Shown here: positions 1 to 7,494 of the stretch, piece after piece
How the letters are laid out: every line of letters starts with the position of its first letter
Numbering within the stretch: the stretch's first letter is position 1
NCBI GenBank assembly: GCA_031274565.1
Contig: JAISPY010000042.1
Span: 1-10,752 of the forward strand
Origin: Treponema sp.
GTDB taxonomy: Bacteria > Spirochaetota > Spirochaetia > Treponematales > Breznakiellaceae
Direction: 5' to 3'
DNA length: 10,752 nt
Notes under the pieces: generated by a model
Database searches by the model: none
What the model saw: the letters and a program-made list of their open reading frames with translations, nothing else
What the model was told of the DNA's origin: nothing
Program-made: the position numbers and the translations under genes

Positions 1-447
1 CATTCTATACAATACTAAAAATCTTGTATAGTCATTACCATAATAAAACAACAAATTTCTCGCGCCACGGATGGCGCGGTGCGACGACAAATGCGGGGCT
101 AAAAAAATTTCGTCTAACGTTCCGGCTGTATACGACGTTTTGGCGGCCCGAATAAGGGCTTTGCGAAGCATCCGTTCCGCAGGAACGGCGATCATAGACG
201 CGGCCATGTGGATGCGCCTAAGTTTTCGCAGCATCACGAGGTCCACCATCCCTGAAAAGACCAGGGTCAACAGCGCGGAAAGGACAAAACTTGAGGGAGC
301 AAGTGGAATATACGTACCCGGTGGAAGCGGGGAACGAGCGTGGCCGAAGGGGGAACGCTCACGGCCTTCTCTGGGGAGAGAAAAGCCCGGGATGCGGAAG
401 TGCCCCTTCCCGGCTTCGGGCCATTGACGGGGACAGACGGGTAAGGG
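1..447 (-). CDS. Possible partial or broken reverse-strand gene leaving the left edge
   Basis: On the reverse strand one frame is open from just after a TGA at 448-450 down to base 1, about 149 codons. It contains a hydrophobic stretch (SFVLSALLTLVFSGMVDLVML, near 291-229) followed by a basic, helix-like segment (LRKLRRIH, then AERMLRKALIRAAKTS). Codon choice over roughly 300-80 looks coding: G-rich first positions, many Ala, Leu and Arg codons. No good start is visible. The first in-frame ATG is at 249-247, inside the hydrophobic segment, and there is no clear Shine-Dalgarno site. A second reverse frame begins with ATG at 494 and overlaps this one, so a frameshifted or decayed gene is possible. 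Bases 1-60 are only about 22% GC and read poorly as protein. I do not recognise a family. It may be a gene end, a pseudogene or chance; the forward frame over 71-427 looks like its antisense shadow. Confidence 0.3.
5..31. repeat. Perfect 8-bp inverted repeat, AT-rich
   Basis: CTATACAA at 5-12 and TTGTATAG at 24-31 are exact reverse complements separated by 11 bases. The site lies in a 60-base segment of about 22% GC, unlike the GC-rich DNA that follows. Neither strand has a T-run after it, so it is not an intrinsic terminator. The form fits a dimeric repressor operator in a promoter region for a leftward gene, but that is inference. Confidence 0.5.
61..78. repeat. Perfect 7-bp GC-rich hairpin with tetraloop
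   Basis: CGCGCCA (61-67), loop CGGA (68-71) and TGGCGCG (72-78) form a perfect stem-loop. It sits exactly where composition changes from AT-rich to GC-rich. On the reverse strand it is followed by AGAAATTTGTTGTTTT, a broken U-rich tail, so a weak leftward terminator is possible. That would conflict with the open reverse frame running through it. Confidence 0.45.
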
Positions 448-463
448 TCAAACGGAAAATGCC

Positions 464-537
464 CAGGGCAAGTCTTAACCAGGATTTCCTCCATACGGTT
501 TTATTCGGAGCGTACGTGCGGTTGCCCTGAACTTGCC
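464..537. repeat. Inverted repeat with two competing 3' partners
   Basis: CAGGGCAA (464-471) is a perfect complement of TTGCCCTG (522-529). The overlapping GGCAAGT (467-473) is a perfect complement of ACTTGCC (531-537). Both partners cannot pair at once, which is the geometry of a conformational switch or of a degenerate repeat. It lies just upstream of the putative phoH promoter, so it would be in the phoH transcript only if transcription began further upstream. Confidence 0.35.
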
Positions 538-539
538 TA

Positions 540-568
540 TTGACTATGCGGATACCAAGATTTATGCT
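540..568 (+). promoter_or_regulatory. Putative sigma-70 promoter of the phoH operon
   Basis: TTGACT (540-545) and TATGCT (563-568) are separated by 17 bases, matching the housekeeping consensus at 5/6 and 4/6 positions with ideal spacing. Transcription would start near 575 and leave a leader of about 70 bases before phoH. A second -10-like TATAAA lies at 592-597 without a good -35. This is the only convincing promoter before the five-gene operon. Confidence 0.5.
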
Positions 569-621
569 CAGTACTAAGGCGAATACTTGTTTATAAAAGG
601 TACTGGAGCGCCTTACTGAGA

Positions 622-645
622 TAGGGGTTTAGATATAGGGGTTTA
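622..645 (+). repeat. Tandem TAGGGGTTTA pair containing the phoH ribosome-binding site
   Basis: TAGGGGTTTA occurs at 622-631 and again at 636-645, a 14-base period. The second copy ends directly before the phoH ATG, and its AGGGG (637-641) is the likely Shine-Dalgarno element. The first copy could be a standby ribosome site or a repeat bound by a regulator. Confidence 0.4.
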
Positions 646-1620
646 ATGGAGGATACGTTAACCATCGTACTGGACAACCAGGATCTTTTGTCGGGTGTAT
701 GCGGTGCGAATGATGAAAATCTCAAGGTTATCGAGGGTTTCGTGGGCGGGCGCATCATAGCCCGGGGAAACGAAATCCGTTTGGAAGGGGTAGCTACAGA
801 GGGAATCCGGCGCTTCAAGCCCCTGATGGATAATCTTATCACCGCGGTACGGGAGGGGGAAAGCCCGTCTCCTGAGTATGTCCGGGCCTTAGCAGGAGCG
901 GCGGATTCCCTGGGGAAGGACGGGGGCGAGCCCCTCAAGACGGACCCGGTACGGGAAGGGATGATCCATATTCCCCAAGGTTTACGCCGGGTCTATCCCC
1001 GGAACCGGAACCAGGGGCTGTATATTCAGGGTATGCGCTCCCATGATATAAGCTTTTGCATTGGCCCTGCCGGGACCGGGAAAACCTTCCTCGCCATTGC
1101 GGAGGCATTGCGGTTGGTCTTATCGAAAAAGATGCGGAAATTGGTATTGACCCGTCCGGTGGTGGAAGCGGGGGAGAACTTAGGGTTTCTCCCCGGGGAT
1201 CTGGCCCAGAAGATAAGCCCATACCTGCGTCCCCTCTATGATGCCATGGAATCCCTGGCTCCCTACGAGGTGATCCGGCATCTGGAAGAGAGTCGGACCA
1301 TCGAGATTGCCCCGCTGGCCTATATGCGGGGAAGGAGCCTTAATAACGGGGTGATCATCCTGGATGAAGCGCAAAATACCACGAAAGAACAGATGAAGAT
1401 GTTCCTCACCAGGATTGGGGAAGGATCCCGGGCGGTGATTACCGGGGATGTTACCCAGATTGATCTGCCCCGACATCTTGATTCCGGGCTATTACATGCC
1501 GTTTCCGTGCTTTCCGGGGTGGAGGGCATCTATGTGGCCTACCTGCATACCGCTGATGTGGTACGGAATCCCCTGATCAAAAAAATACTACAGGCTTATG
1601 ACAACGAAAAAAAACGATGA
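646..1620 (+). CDS. phoH: PhoH/YbeZ-family ATPase
   Basis: This is a PhoH-like P-loop ATPase of 324 residues, a normal length for the YbeZ/PhoH family. A small N-terminal domain (about 1-105) precedes the ATPase domain. Walker A is GPAGTGKT at 140-147, Walker B is VIILDEAQN at 236-244, and the sensor-like ITGDVTQIDLP is at 265-275. The family signature AGENLGFLPGD (175-185) and the YMRGRSL segment (227-232) are also present. Members bind nucleotides and RNA and in several bacteria partner YbeY in rRNA maturation; ybeY two genes downstream fits that role. The ATG at 646 follows AGGGG. GGAGG also occurs just after this ATG, but no in-frame start codon follows it closely. The 3' end overlaps the next gene by 23 bases. 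The name phoH is historical; a phosphate-starvation role is not implied. Confidence 0.93.
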   Translation: MEDTLTIVLDNQDLLSGVCGANDENLKVIEGFVGGRIIARGNEIRLEGVATEGIRRFKPLMDNLITAVREGESPSPEYVRALAGAADSLGKDGGEPLKTDPVREGMIHIPQGLRRVYPRNRNQGLYIQGMRSHDISFCIGPAGTGKTFLAIAEALRLVLSKKMRKLVLTRPVVEAGENLGFLPGDLAQKISPYLRPLYDAMESLAPYEVIRHLEESRTIEIAPLAYMRGRSLNNGVIILDEAQNTTKEQMKMFLTRIGEGSRAVITGDVTQIDLPRHLDSGLLHAVSVLSGVEGIYVAYLHTADVVRNPLIKKILQAYDNEKKR

Positions 1621-3904
1621 TCCCATAAAACCCGCGGGTCTTGGACGGATCAAAGCCCTGGCCGCACGGGTACGGGGCATCTTCTTCGCGGTCCGCCGGG
1701 GGCCTGCCCTGGCCACGCTGATCGCCTTTCTGGTATCAGTGGTGGTGGTCATGCATTACCAGGAGGCCCAGGGAGGCGCTGCGGGAGACCTCAAGGAATT
1801 CGAGGTGGGAAAAGTCGCGGAACGGGAGGTCATCGCGGAGCAGGCGGTCTCCTATATTGATGAAAACGCTACCCGGCTCAAGATCGACGCCCAGCAGCAC
1901 CTGGTTCCCCCGGTCTTTCGGTATGTCCAGGAGGTAACTGCGGAAGCCCGGAAGGAGTATAGCAGATTTGCATCCCTTTCCCGGCAGTTTTTTGCCCAAG
2001 AAAACGCTGAACCCCAAGGGGCTGAAGAAAAAAATTCCCTGACCGCCTATATCCAGGGAATCTCCGCTGCTTTTCCTGGTTTTTTTTCACCGGAAACCCT
2101 GGATATCCTTTTCCATGATCCTCAACGGGAACAGGTCCTGGAAGCCGGTTCCAGGGCCCTGGAGCATTTCATGGAAGACGGGATTTTTGTGCTATCTGAA
2201 ACCGATGGGGAGTTTTTGGAGAACTATAACCGGGATGTGGCGGAATTGTTGCGGAGTTCCGCGACCCGGACCGGACGGGAACGGGTTGATTTCAACCGTA
2301 TCGTTACCCTGGACACCTTCCATGAGGCGCTGAACCGCTGGCCCGGAGAGGGTTTTCCCCCGGGGTTTCACGCATTTGGGTTTGAGTTGCTTAAGCCCTT
2401 CATCAAGGAAAACGTGTTTTTTTCCGCTTCTGATACGGAGCAGCGGGTACAGGAGCTTCAATCCCTGACCGAGCCGGTGCATAAACAGATAGAACCGGGA
2501 ACCCGGATCATCAGAAAGGGATTTATCATCACCGATGAGGATATGATCAAACTGCGGGCTTTGAATGTGGCGGTTTCCCAGAAGGATCCCCAACGGATAG
2601 CCGGTCAAATGCTGCTGCTGCTGCTCTTGTACTGCCTCTTTATATTTCTCGGGTGGGTGCGGATCGCGGGTAAGCAGGGGCTTACCCCCGCGGAAATCTA
2701 CCTGCTCACCGCCTTAACCGCCCTCTATGTCATCGGAGCGGCCTTGGCAAATAACCTGCCCTTTAATACGGAATTCTTCCCGGTTTCCATTGTACTCCCC
2801 ACTGCCCTGGTGATCATGCTCCCCGCCATCTTGATAAGCTCCCGTTTGGCCCTGGTCTGGGCCTTGGCGCTGCCCATAAGCGCATTTTTATCCGGCTCCT
2901 TTGATGAAGCGGCGTTTATTCTGGCCTTGACCTCTGGGGTGGTGGCTTCCTATACCCTGAAAAGGGCTGAAAAGCGGATGGATCTGGTCAAGGCCGGCTT
3001 GATCATCGCCTGCGCTCATGGCATCGCCCTGCTTGCCATCCTCCTGCTCAAGCGATCTGCCGGGGAAGTCTATCCGTTGGTGCTGTTCTGGGGGGCCTTT
3101 AACGGCCTTGCCTCAGGGATGCTGGTACTCGGGTTTTTGCCGCCTCTGGAACACGCGCTTAATGCGGCCACGACCTTTAGGCTCATCGAACTATCGGACC
3201 TGAACGCGCCCCTGATCAAGCGGCTGTTCACCGTAGCCCCCGGAACCTACAGCCACTCCATCATGGTGGCAAACCTCGCGGAAGCGGCCTGTCAGGAAAT
3301 CGGCGCGAATCCCCTCTTGGCACGGGTGGGCGCCTATTACCACGATATTGGTAAGATGGACCAGCCTGATTATTTTGTGGAGAATCAGACCTCCTATAAT
3401 AAACACAACGATATTCCCCCTCGCTTGTCCGCCACCATTATCCGCAGCCATGTCAAACAGGGGGTGGAAAAAGCCCGGGCTTTGGGGCTTCCCCGGGAAG
3501 TAACAAACATCATCGCAGAACACCACGGCAATTCGGTGATTACCTGGTTTTACAACGAAGCCCTGAAACAGGACCCCCAGGTGAGTAAGGAAGATTTTTC
3601 CTATCCGGGCAATCCGCCCCGTTCCCGGGAATCTGCGGTGGTGATGCTGGCGGATGTGTCCGAAGCTGCGGTGAGGACCCTGGAAAAACCCACCGCGGCC
3701 AAGATTGAAAAATTTCTGCAGGAACTCATCGACGCCAAGGTGGAACACGGCCAACTTGCGGAGTCGGAACTGACCTTCCGGGACCTGCAAACCATCAAAC
3801 ATGCCTTTGTCCGGGTCCTGGCTGGGTATTACCATTCCCGAATAGAATATCCTAAATTACCCGCCAAAGAGGTGCGTAAAGAGGCGAGCCATGAACCGGA
3901 TTGA
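1598..3904 (+). CDS. pgpH: 7TM-HD phosphohydrolase, PgpH/YqfF-like (probable c-di-AMP phosphodiesterase)
   Basis: The 768-residue protein has the full 7TM-HD layout. A cytoplasmic N-terminus and first membrane helix (about 34-53) lead into a long extracytoplasmic domain (about 54-335). A bundle of hydrophobic helices follows (about 336-516), then a cytoplasmic HD domain. HD residues visible are H553 in YSHS, H582-D583 in YYHDIGK, H618 in RSHV, H642-H643 in EHHG and D686 in LADVSEA. In Listeria PgpH, proteins of this architecture hydrolyse cyclic di-AMP; I infer the same activity here, with the outer domain sensing an unknown signal. The gene starts inside phoH (23-base overlap), has only a weak ribosome site (ACAGG), and is probably translationally coupled. 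It overlaps ybeY by 14 bases. The phoH-yqfF-ybeY order is known from Bacillus. Confidence 0.9.
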   Translation: MTTKKNDDPIKPAGLGRIKALAARVRGIFFAVRRGPALATLIAFLVSVVVVMHYQEAQGGAAGDLKEFEVGKVAEREVIAEQAVSYIDENATRLKIDAQQHLVPPVFRYVQEVTAEARKEYSRFASLSRQFFAQENAEPQGAEEKNSLTAYIQGISAAFPGFFSPETLDILFHDPQREQVLEAGSRALEHFMEDGIFVLSETDGEFLENYNRDVAELLRSSATRTGRERVDFNRIVTLDTFHEALNRWPGEGFPPGFHAFGFELLKPFIKENVFFSASDTEQRVQELQSLTEPVHKQIEPGTRIIRKGFIITDEDMIKLRALNVAVSQKDPQRIAGQMLLLLLLYCLFIFLGWVRIAGKQGLTPAEIYLLTALTALYVIGAALANNLPFNTEFFPVSIVLPTALVIMLPAILISSRLALVWALALPISAFLSGSFDEAAFILALTSGVVASYTLKRAEKRMDLVKAGLIIACAHGIALLAILLLKRSAGEVYPLVLFWGAFNGLASGMLVLGFLPPLEHALNAATTFRLIELSDLNAPLIKRLFTVAPGTYSHSIMVANLAEAACQEIGANPLLARVGAYYHDIGKMDQPDYFVENQTSYNKHNDIPPRLSATIIRSHVKQGVEKARALGLPREVTNIIAEHHGNSVITWFYNEALKQDPQVSKEDFSYPGNPPRSRESAVVMLADVSEAAVRTLEKPTAAKIEKFLQELIDAKVEHGQLAESELTFRDLQTIKHAFVRVLAGYYHSRIEYPKLPAKEVRKEASHEPD

Positions 3905-4346
3905 GGTACAAGCGGAGGAAGTTTCCCTCCCGCCGTGGACCGATGCGGTAAACCGGTTTATGCTGAAAGTATTGGACTGTCTGCAGCGGGATACCTGGGA
4001 CCTGTCGGTGGTATTTTGCGGGGATGCCTATATCCGCAGCCTCAATGCCCGGTTTCGGGCAAAGGATGAGCCTACGGATGTCTTATCCTTTGCCCTGGGG
4101 GAAACCATCCAGGAAGCGGGAGAGACCCGGTATGTACCCGGGGACATCGTCATATCCTTGGAAACCTTGAAGGAAAATGCCCGGTATTTTCAGGTTTCCG
4201 AAGATGAGGAGTTACGCCGGCTGCTCATTCATGGTATCCTTCATTTAGACGGCTGGGATCATGGGACAAACGCGGACCATGAACCGATGTTGCAATTCCA
4301 GGAACGCCTCATGGCGGACCTGGCGGGGGAGCGTATTCTGCCATGA
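3891..4346 (+). CDS. ybeY: YbeY endoribonuclease / rRNA maturation factor
   Basis: The protein has 151 residues, typical for the UPF0054/YbeY family. The metal-binding motif HGxLHLxGxDH appears as HGILHLDGWDH, with H114, H118 and H124 as zinc ligands. The upstream signature NARFRAKDEPTDVLSF (52-67) and the GDIVIS strand (84-89) are also present. YbeY takes part in 16S rRNA 3'-end processing and late 30S quality control in the cytoplasm. The start overlaps the end of the HD gene by 14 bases and follows a GAGG-type site. Linkage to phoH/ybeZ upstream and a corC/ybeX homologue downstream matches the conserved ybeZYX group. All key residues are intact. Confidence 0.95.
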   Translation: MNRIEVQAEEVSLPPWTDAVNRFMLKVLDCLQRDTWDLSVVFCGDAYIRSLNARFRAKDEPTDVLSFALGETIQEAGETRYVPGDIVISLETLKENARYFQVSEDEELRRLLIHGILHLDGWDHGTNADHEPMLQFQERLMADLAGERILP

Positions 4347-4353
4347 GGAGGGG
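4346..4353 (+). promoter_or_regulatory. Strong Shine-Dalgarno site that shifts the corC/tlyC start
   Basis: AGGAGGGG lies after the upstream candidate ATG (4343) and 4 bases before an in-frame GTG at 4358. The GGAGG core is about 7 bases from the GTG. This is the strongest ribosome site in the operon. It favours the GTG, although the ATG makes a classic 4-base ATGA overlap with ybeY. Confidence 0.55.
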
Positions 4354-4357
4354 ATCG

Positions 4358-5182
4358 GTGGTACCGAGGTTGGCGTCTTTTATAGAAAAGATACGAAAGA
4401 TGAGCCGCGGTGAAGGAACCATAGACCGGAAGACTTACCGCTCCCTGGAAACGGAGCAGCGGGAGATGATCCGGGGGGTGGTGGAGCTTTCAGGGACCAC
4501 GGTGAAGGAGGTGATGGTGCCCCGGATCGACACGGTCTTCTTGCACGCGGAGGCGTCCAAGGATGAGCTTTTGGCCTGCATTGCTCAGAGCGGCCATTCC
4601 CGGTTTCCGGTGTACCAAGAAACCTTGGATAAGGTCATTGGGATTCTCTATGTCAAAGATGTATTAACCTGCCTGGTTAGGAACGAGGTATTCGACCTTA
4701 AGCGGCTGCTGCGAAAGCCCTTTTTCGTTCCTGAATCCAAGCACATTGATGATCTATTGCGGGAGCTGCGCCACCGCCGGGTCCATATCGCGGTGGTGGT
4801 CGATGAATACGGGGGAGTTTCGGGGATAGTTTGTATGGAGAACATCATCGAAGAAATCATCGGGGATATTCAAGACGAATTTGACAACGAGACTGAAGAT
4901 ATCCTCCCCCTGGGAAACGGGACCTACCTCTGCGACGCCCGGGTAAACCTGGAAGACTTGAGCGACCGAATCGGAATTGCCTTTCCCCTGGAGGATTGTG
5001 ATACCCTGGGGGGCTTCGTGTTTAACCTTTTGGGGAAGATCCCGGTACGTTATGAGAAGACCGGGTATAATGGCCATGATTTCATCGTCCAGGATATGGA
5101 GGGACATAAGATCAAAACGGTCAAGATCGTGGTTAAACCGGATTTTTCTAAACCTATTGCTAAAGGGGAGCATGGCTCATGA
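4358..5182 (+). CDS. tlyC: CorC/TlyC-like CBS-domain protein
   Basis: The protein is 274 residues from the preferred GTG, or 279 from the ATG at 4343. A short N-terminus leads to a pair of CBS domains containing VKEVMVPRIDT, HSRFPVYQE, GILYVKDVL and HIAVVVDEYGGVSGIV. A C-terminal CorC/HlyC transporter-associated domain follows, with LCDARVNLEDL and DTLGGFVFNLLGKIP. No membrane DUF21 domain precedes the CBS pair, so it resembles E. coli CorC/YbeX and spirochaetal TlyC rather than the full-length transporter-like proteins. CorC was linked to magnesium/cobalt efflux; E. coli YbeX sits in the ybeZYX operon and has been connected to ribosome metabolism. TlyC proteins were called haemolysins, but toxin activity should not be assumed. 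The 3' end overlaps the next gene by 4 bases. Confidence 0.88.
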   Translation: MVPRLASFIEKIRKMSRGEGTIDRKTYRSLETEQREMIRGVVELSGTTVKEVMVPRIDTVFLHAEASKDELLACIAQSGHSRFPVYQETLDKVIGILYVKDVLTCLVRNEVFDLKRLLRKPFFVPESKHIDDLLRELRHRRVHIAVVVDEYGGVSGIVCMENIIEEIIGDIQDEFDNETEDILPLGNGTYLCDARVNLEDLSDRIGIAFPLEDCDTLGGFVFNLLGKIPVRYEKTGYNGHDFIVQDMEGHKIKTVKIVVKPDFSKPIAKGEHGS

Positions 5183-7176
5183 AGCGCGTGTGTATGCGTA
5201 TCCTTGGGGTGGCGGTCTTCTTTATGGGGCTGCCCTATCTGTATGCCCAGACTCGTTCTCCGAGTCTTCCGGGGGCGGCGGCCTATTATGAAGCGGGCCG
5301 CGGCGCTATGCTCCAAGAGGACTGGTATGCTGCGGCGGAATCCCTGCTGGAATGTCTGCGGCTTAACCCGGCCCACGCGGAAGGTGCTTCTGCCTTGGCG
5401 GAATGTTACTATGAACTGGGTGAATTTGATCAGGCCCTGCTCTGGGTACGGAAGGCCCGGACCTTGGCCCGGGGAAACCTGGACTTGGCGAATCTGGAGG
5501 CATTCATCCTCATCGCCTTGGGTCGGTTGGATGCAGCCTCGTCGGTCATTACCGATGTCTTAACCCGGGAACCTTATAATAAAGAGGCCCTCTTTGCCGC
5601 TTCGGAGATGGACATCGCCCGGGGCCATCCGGGGGATGCGATTACCCGGTACCGGGAAGCGGTACACCGGTACCCGGATGACCGGAGGCTACTGATTTCC
5701 CTGGCCTTGGTGCTCGGTTCCCTGGGGGACATGGAGACCGCCCGCAGCTATATTGAACGCGCCCTGGTCCAGCATCCAGAAGATTACCGGGTCTACTATT
5801 ACGCCGCGTATCTGGATGCCAAAGCAGGCCGTTTGAGCGCTGCCATCCGGTATGCGGAAGCGGCCTTGGCGTATCGTCCGGGGTATGGACCGGCCTTTTC
5901 CCTCTTGGCGAATCTCCGCTACCGGGCCGGGCAATACGAAGAAGCGAGTCGGCTTGCAGATGAGGCCCTTATCCTCAACCGGGAAGACGTAATCTCCTGG
6001 TATCTCAAGGGGATGTCCCACAGCAGGATGGGCCGGAAGGCGGATGCCATCACCCTGCTTGCCACAGCGTCCTCGATGGATCCCCAGGATGAATTAGTCC
6101 GGGCGGCCCTGGAGGAGTTCCTCATCTCCGGGACCAGTTTGGAAGATCCCCGCCGTGCTTCCTGGGCAGTCTGGCATTTTAACCGAGGGCGGGATTTCCG
6201 TTCCCGCAACCTGATCGATCAGGCCCTCTTTGAATACCGCCGGGGGCTTAGGCTCAATCCCTATGCCCTGGACCGAAAGGAGTATGCAGATCTTTTGCGC
6301 GTTCAGGGCTATCCTGCCCGCTATTTGGAGGAGCTTAAGTTCATGCAAAATATCGGGTTGGGGGATCAGGCCTTGACCGATGCGGTGGAAGCATACAACG
6401 CGCTCTTGGATGAGGCGGTTTACCGCCGCTGGGCGGTGAATCCTGTGGATAAGGTCAAACGGCATTGGAAGGTGGCGGTATTTTCCGTAGGTACCCAATC
6501 CAGTTCGTATCATGTGGATGCGGGTTCCGTGGCCGCCTCCTACATCAAGGATCTGCTGACCCATGACCGGAACATTGCGCCTATGGAATTGGAAGTGCCG
6601 CAGTCTTCTTTTTCTCAGAGCTTCCGGTTGGCCCGGGAGACCGGGGCGGATTATTTTATGATCCTTTCGGTAACTGAAAATGAACGGGACCTTGCCCTCA
6701 AAGGAGAACTCTTTGTCGGTCGGACCGGTTCTCCTGCGGGGGAGTTCTCCGCGTACCGAACCGGCGCGGACCGGCTACGGAACGCTTCCCGGGGTATTGT
6801 GGACCAGCTCGCCGGGAAGCTGCCTTTTAGGGGGGAGCTGCTCATGTACAAACCAGCCCAGGGGCTTATTGATAAGGGGCGGGCCGACGGGGTCAAGGAC
6901 GGTCTGGTGTATGAGGTGGTGAAACAGGGGCAGCTCCTCATCCGCAACGAGGGTATCGGCTTGAGCTATTCCCCCGAAGATGTGGTGGGAACCTTGGTCA
7001 TCGATGCTGCGGATGAAGAAGTTGCTTCCGGTGTCTTAACCCGCAACGGATTTTTTGACCGCATTGCTCCGGGGGACGCGGTTATTCTCCAAGCCCAAAA
7101 GCCGGAAACCGCCGCGCCTACGGAGCCTCCCCTGGCGGACCCGGAACTGCGGGCCTTGCTGTGGACCCTTAGGTGA
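5179..7176 (+). CDS. Secreted TPR-repeat protein with C-terminal beta-rich domain
   Basis: The protein has 665 residues. A signal peptide with a basic start, a hydrophobic core and a likely cut after LYA (residue 23) suggests export to the periplasm. About 33-315 is a run of TPR-like helical repeats, for example GAMLQEDWYAAAESLLECLRLNP, read here as parts: YAAAESLLECLRLNP (50-64), CYYELGEFDQALLWVRKA and YLDAKAGRLSAAIRYAEAAL. A further TPR-like unit lies at about 333-361. From about 430 the fold changes: VAVFSVGTQ and a GADYFMILSV segment recall CsgG/FlgT-type periplasmic domains, and 551-637 (KGRADGVKDGLVYEV, then FFDRIAPGDAVIL) resembles a FlgT C-terminal barrel. These comparisons are inference. 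ATG 5179 follows AAGGGGAG and overlaps the previous stop as ATGA. It is the last gene of the operon; its job could be envelope or flagellar assembly. Confidence 0.8.
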   Translation: MKRVCMRILGVAVFFMGLPYLYAQTRSPSLPGAAAYYEAGRGAMLQEDWYAAAESLLECLRLNPAHAEGASALAECYYELGEFDQALLWVRKARTLARGNLDLANLEAFILIALGRLDAASSVITDVLTREPYNKEALFAASEMDIARGHPGDAITRYREAVHRYPDDRRLLISLALVLGSLGDMETARSYIERALVQHPEDYRVYYYAAYLDAKAGRLSAAIRYAEAALAYRPGYGPAFSLLANLRYRAGQYEEASRLADEALILNREDVISWYLKGMSHSRMGRKADAITLLATASSMDPQDELVRAALEEFLISGTSLEDPRRASWAVWHFNRGRDFRSRNLIDQALFEYRRGLRLNPYALDRKEYADLLRVQGYPARYLEELKFMQNIGLGDQALTDAVEAYNALLDEAVYRRWAVNPVDKVKRHWKVAVFSVGTQSSSYHVDAGSVAASYIKDLLTHDRNIAPMELEVPQSSFSQSFRLARETGADYFMILSVTENERDLALKGELFVGRTGSPAGEFSAYRTGADRLRNASRGIVDQLAGKLPFRGELLMYKPAQGLIDKGRADGVKDGLVYEVVKQGQLLIRNEGIGLSYSPEDVVGTLVIDAADEEVASGVLTRNGFFDRIAPGDAVILQAQKPETAAPTEPPLADPELRALLWTLR

Positions 7177-7488
7177 GGTCAAAGAATTCTGGCGGATTAT
7201 CTGCATACCCGGGAGACGGGATCTAGGGGATCGGATATCCAGGGGCTAGTACCCTAGGGCACGATGCCTATTCGATCTATACCAAATGGGAGGTTCTTTC
7301 GATTATCGCAGTATTGCTATTTCCTGGATGCAAGGTGTATCCTATCCCTTCCCAAGGTACCCGCTCTCAGGGGGTGGCGCTTACCCGGGGAAAGATCGGG
7401 CTATTACGATGGAAATAGAGGTCGGACTTGTAATTTTGTGAGCGCCTGAGGGTTCTATTGAGTATACGTTGGTAAGTGTTGTAAAAAT
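7177..7488. other. 312-base gap with no confident gene; possible decayed coding remnant
   Basis: No terminator with a T-run follows the TPR gene. Palindromes GGATATCC (7234-7241) and CCCTAGGG (7252-7259) occur close together. One forward frame is open from 7250 to a TGA at 7439-7441, with an ATG at 7286. It reads MGGSFDYRSIAISWMQG, then SYPFPRYPLSGGGAYPGK and AITMEIEVGLVIL, which looks protein-like (alternating strand pattern). No ribosome site precedes it, and other frames are also open here. It may be the tail of a decayed gene or chance. Confidence 0.25.
7458..7485 (+). promoter_or_regulatory. Weak candidate promoter for the NYN gene
   Basis: TTGAGT (7458-7463) and TGTAAA (7480-7485), 16 bases apart, match the housekeeping boxes at about 4/6 each. 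Position just upstream of the NYN gene is the main support. Confidence 0.22.
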
Positions 7489-7494
7489 ATGTTT

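Noticed and set aside
71..427. Forward 118-codon frame
   Set aside because: It is antisense to the better-looking reverse frame, has a Cys- and Arg-rich unnatural composition and no ribosome site.
79..530. Group II intron-like ends (GTGCGAC near 79, CGTACGTGCGG near 511)
   Set aside because: No domain V consensus and no reverse transcriptase; the similarity is only a few bases long.
3191..3835. Reverse 214-codon frame inside the HD gene
   Set aside because: It lies wholly antisense to the conserved HD domain, whose motifs are intact; it is a codon-usage shadow.
7208..7260. Possible terminator after the TPR gene
   Set aside because: Only 4-bp stems (CCCG/CGGG, AGGG/CCCT) and no T-run.
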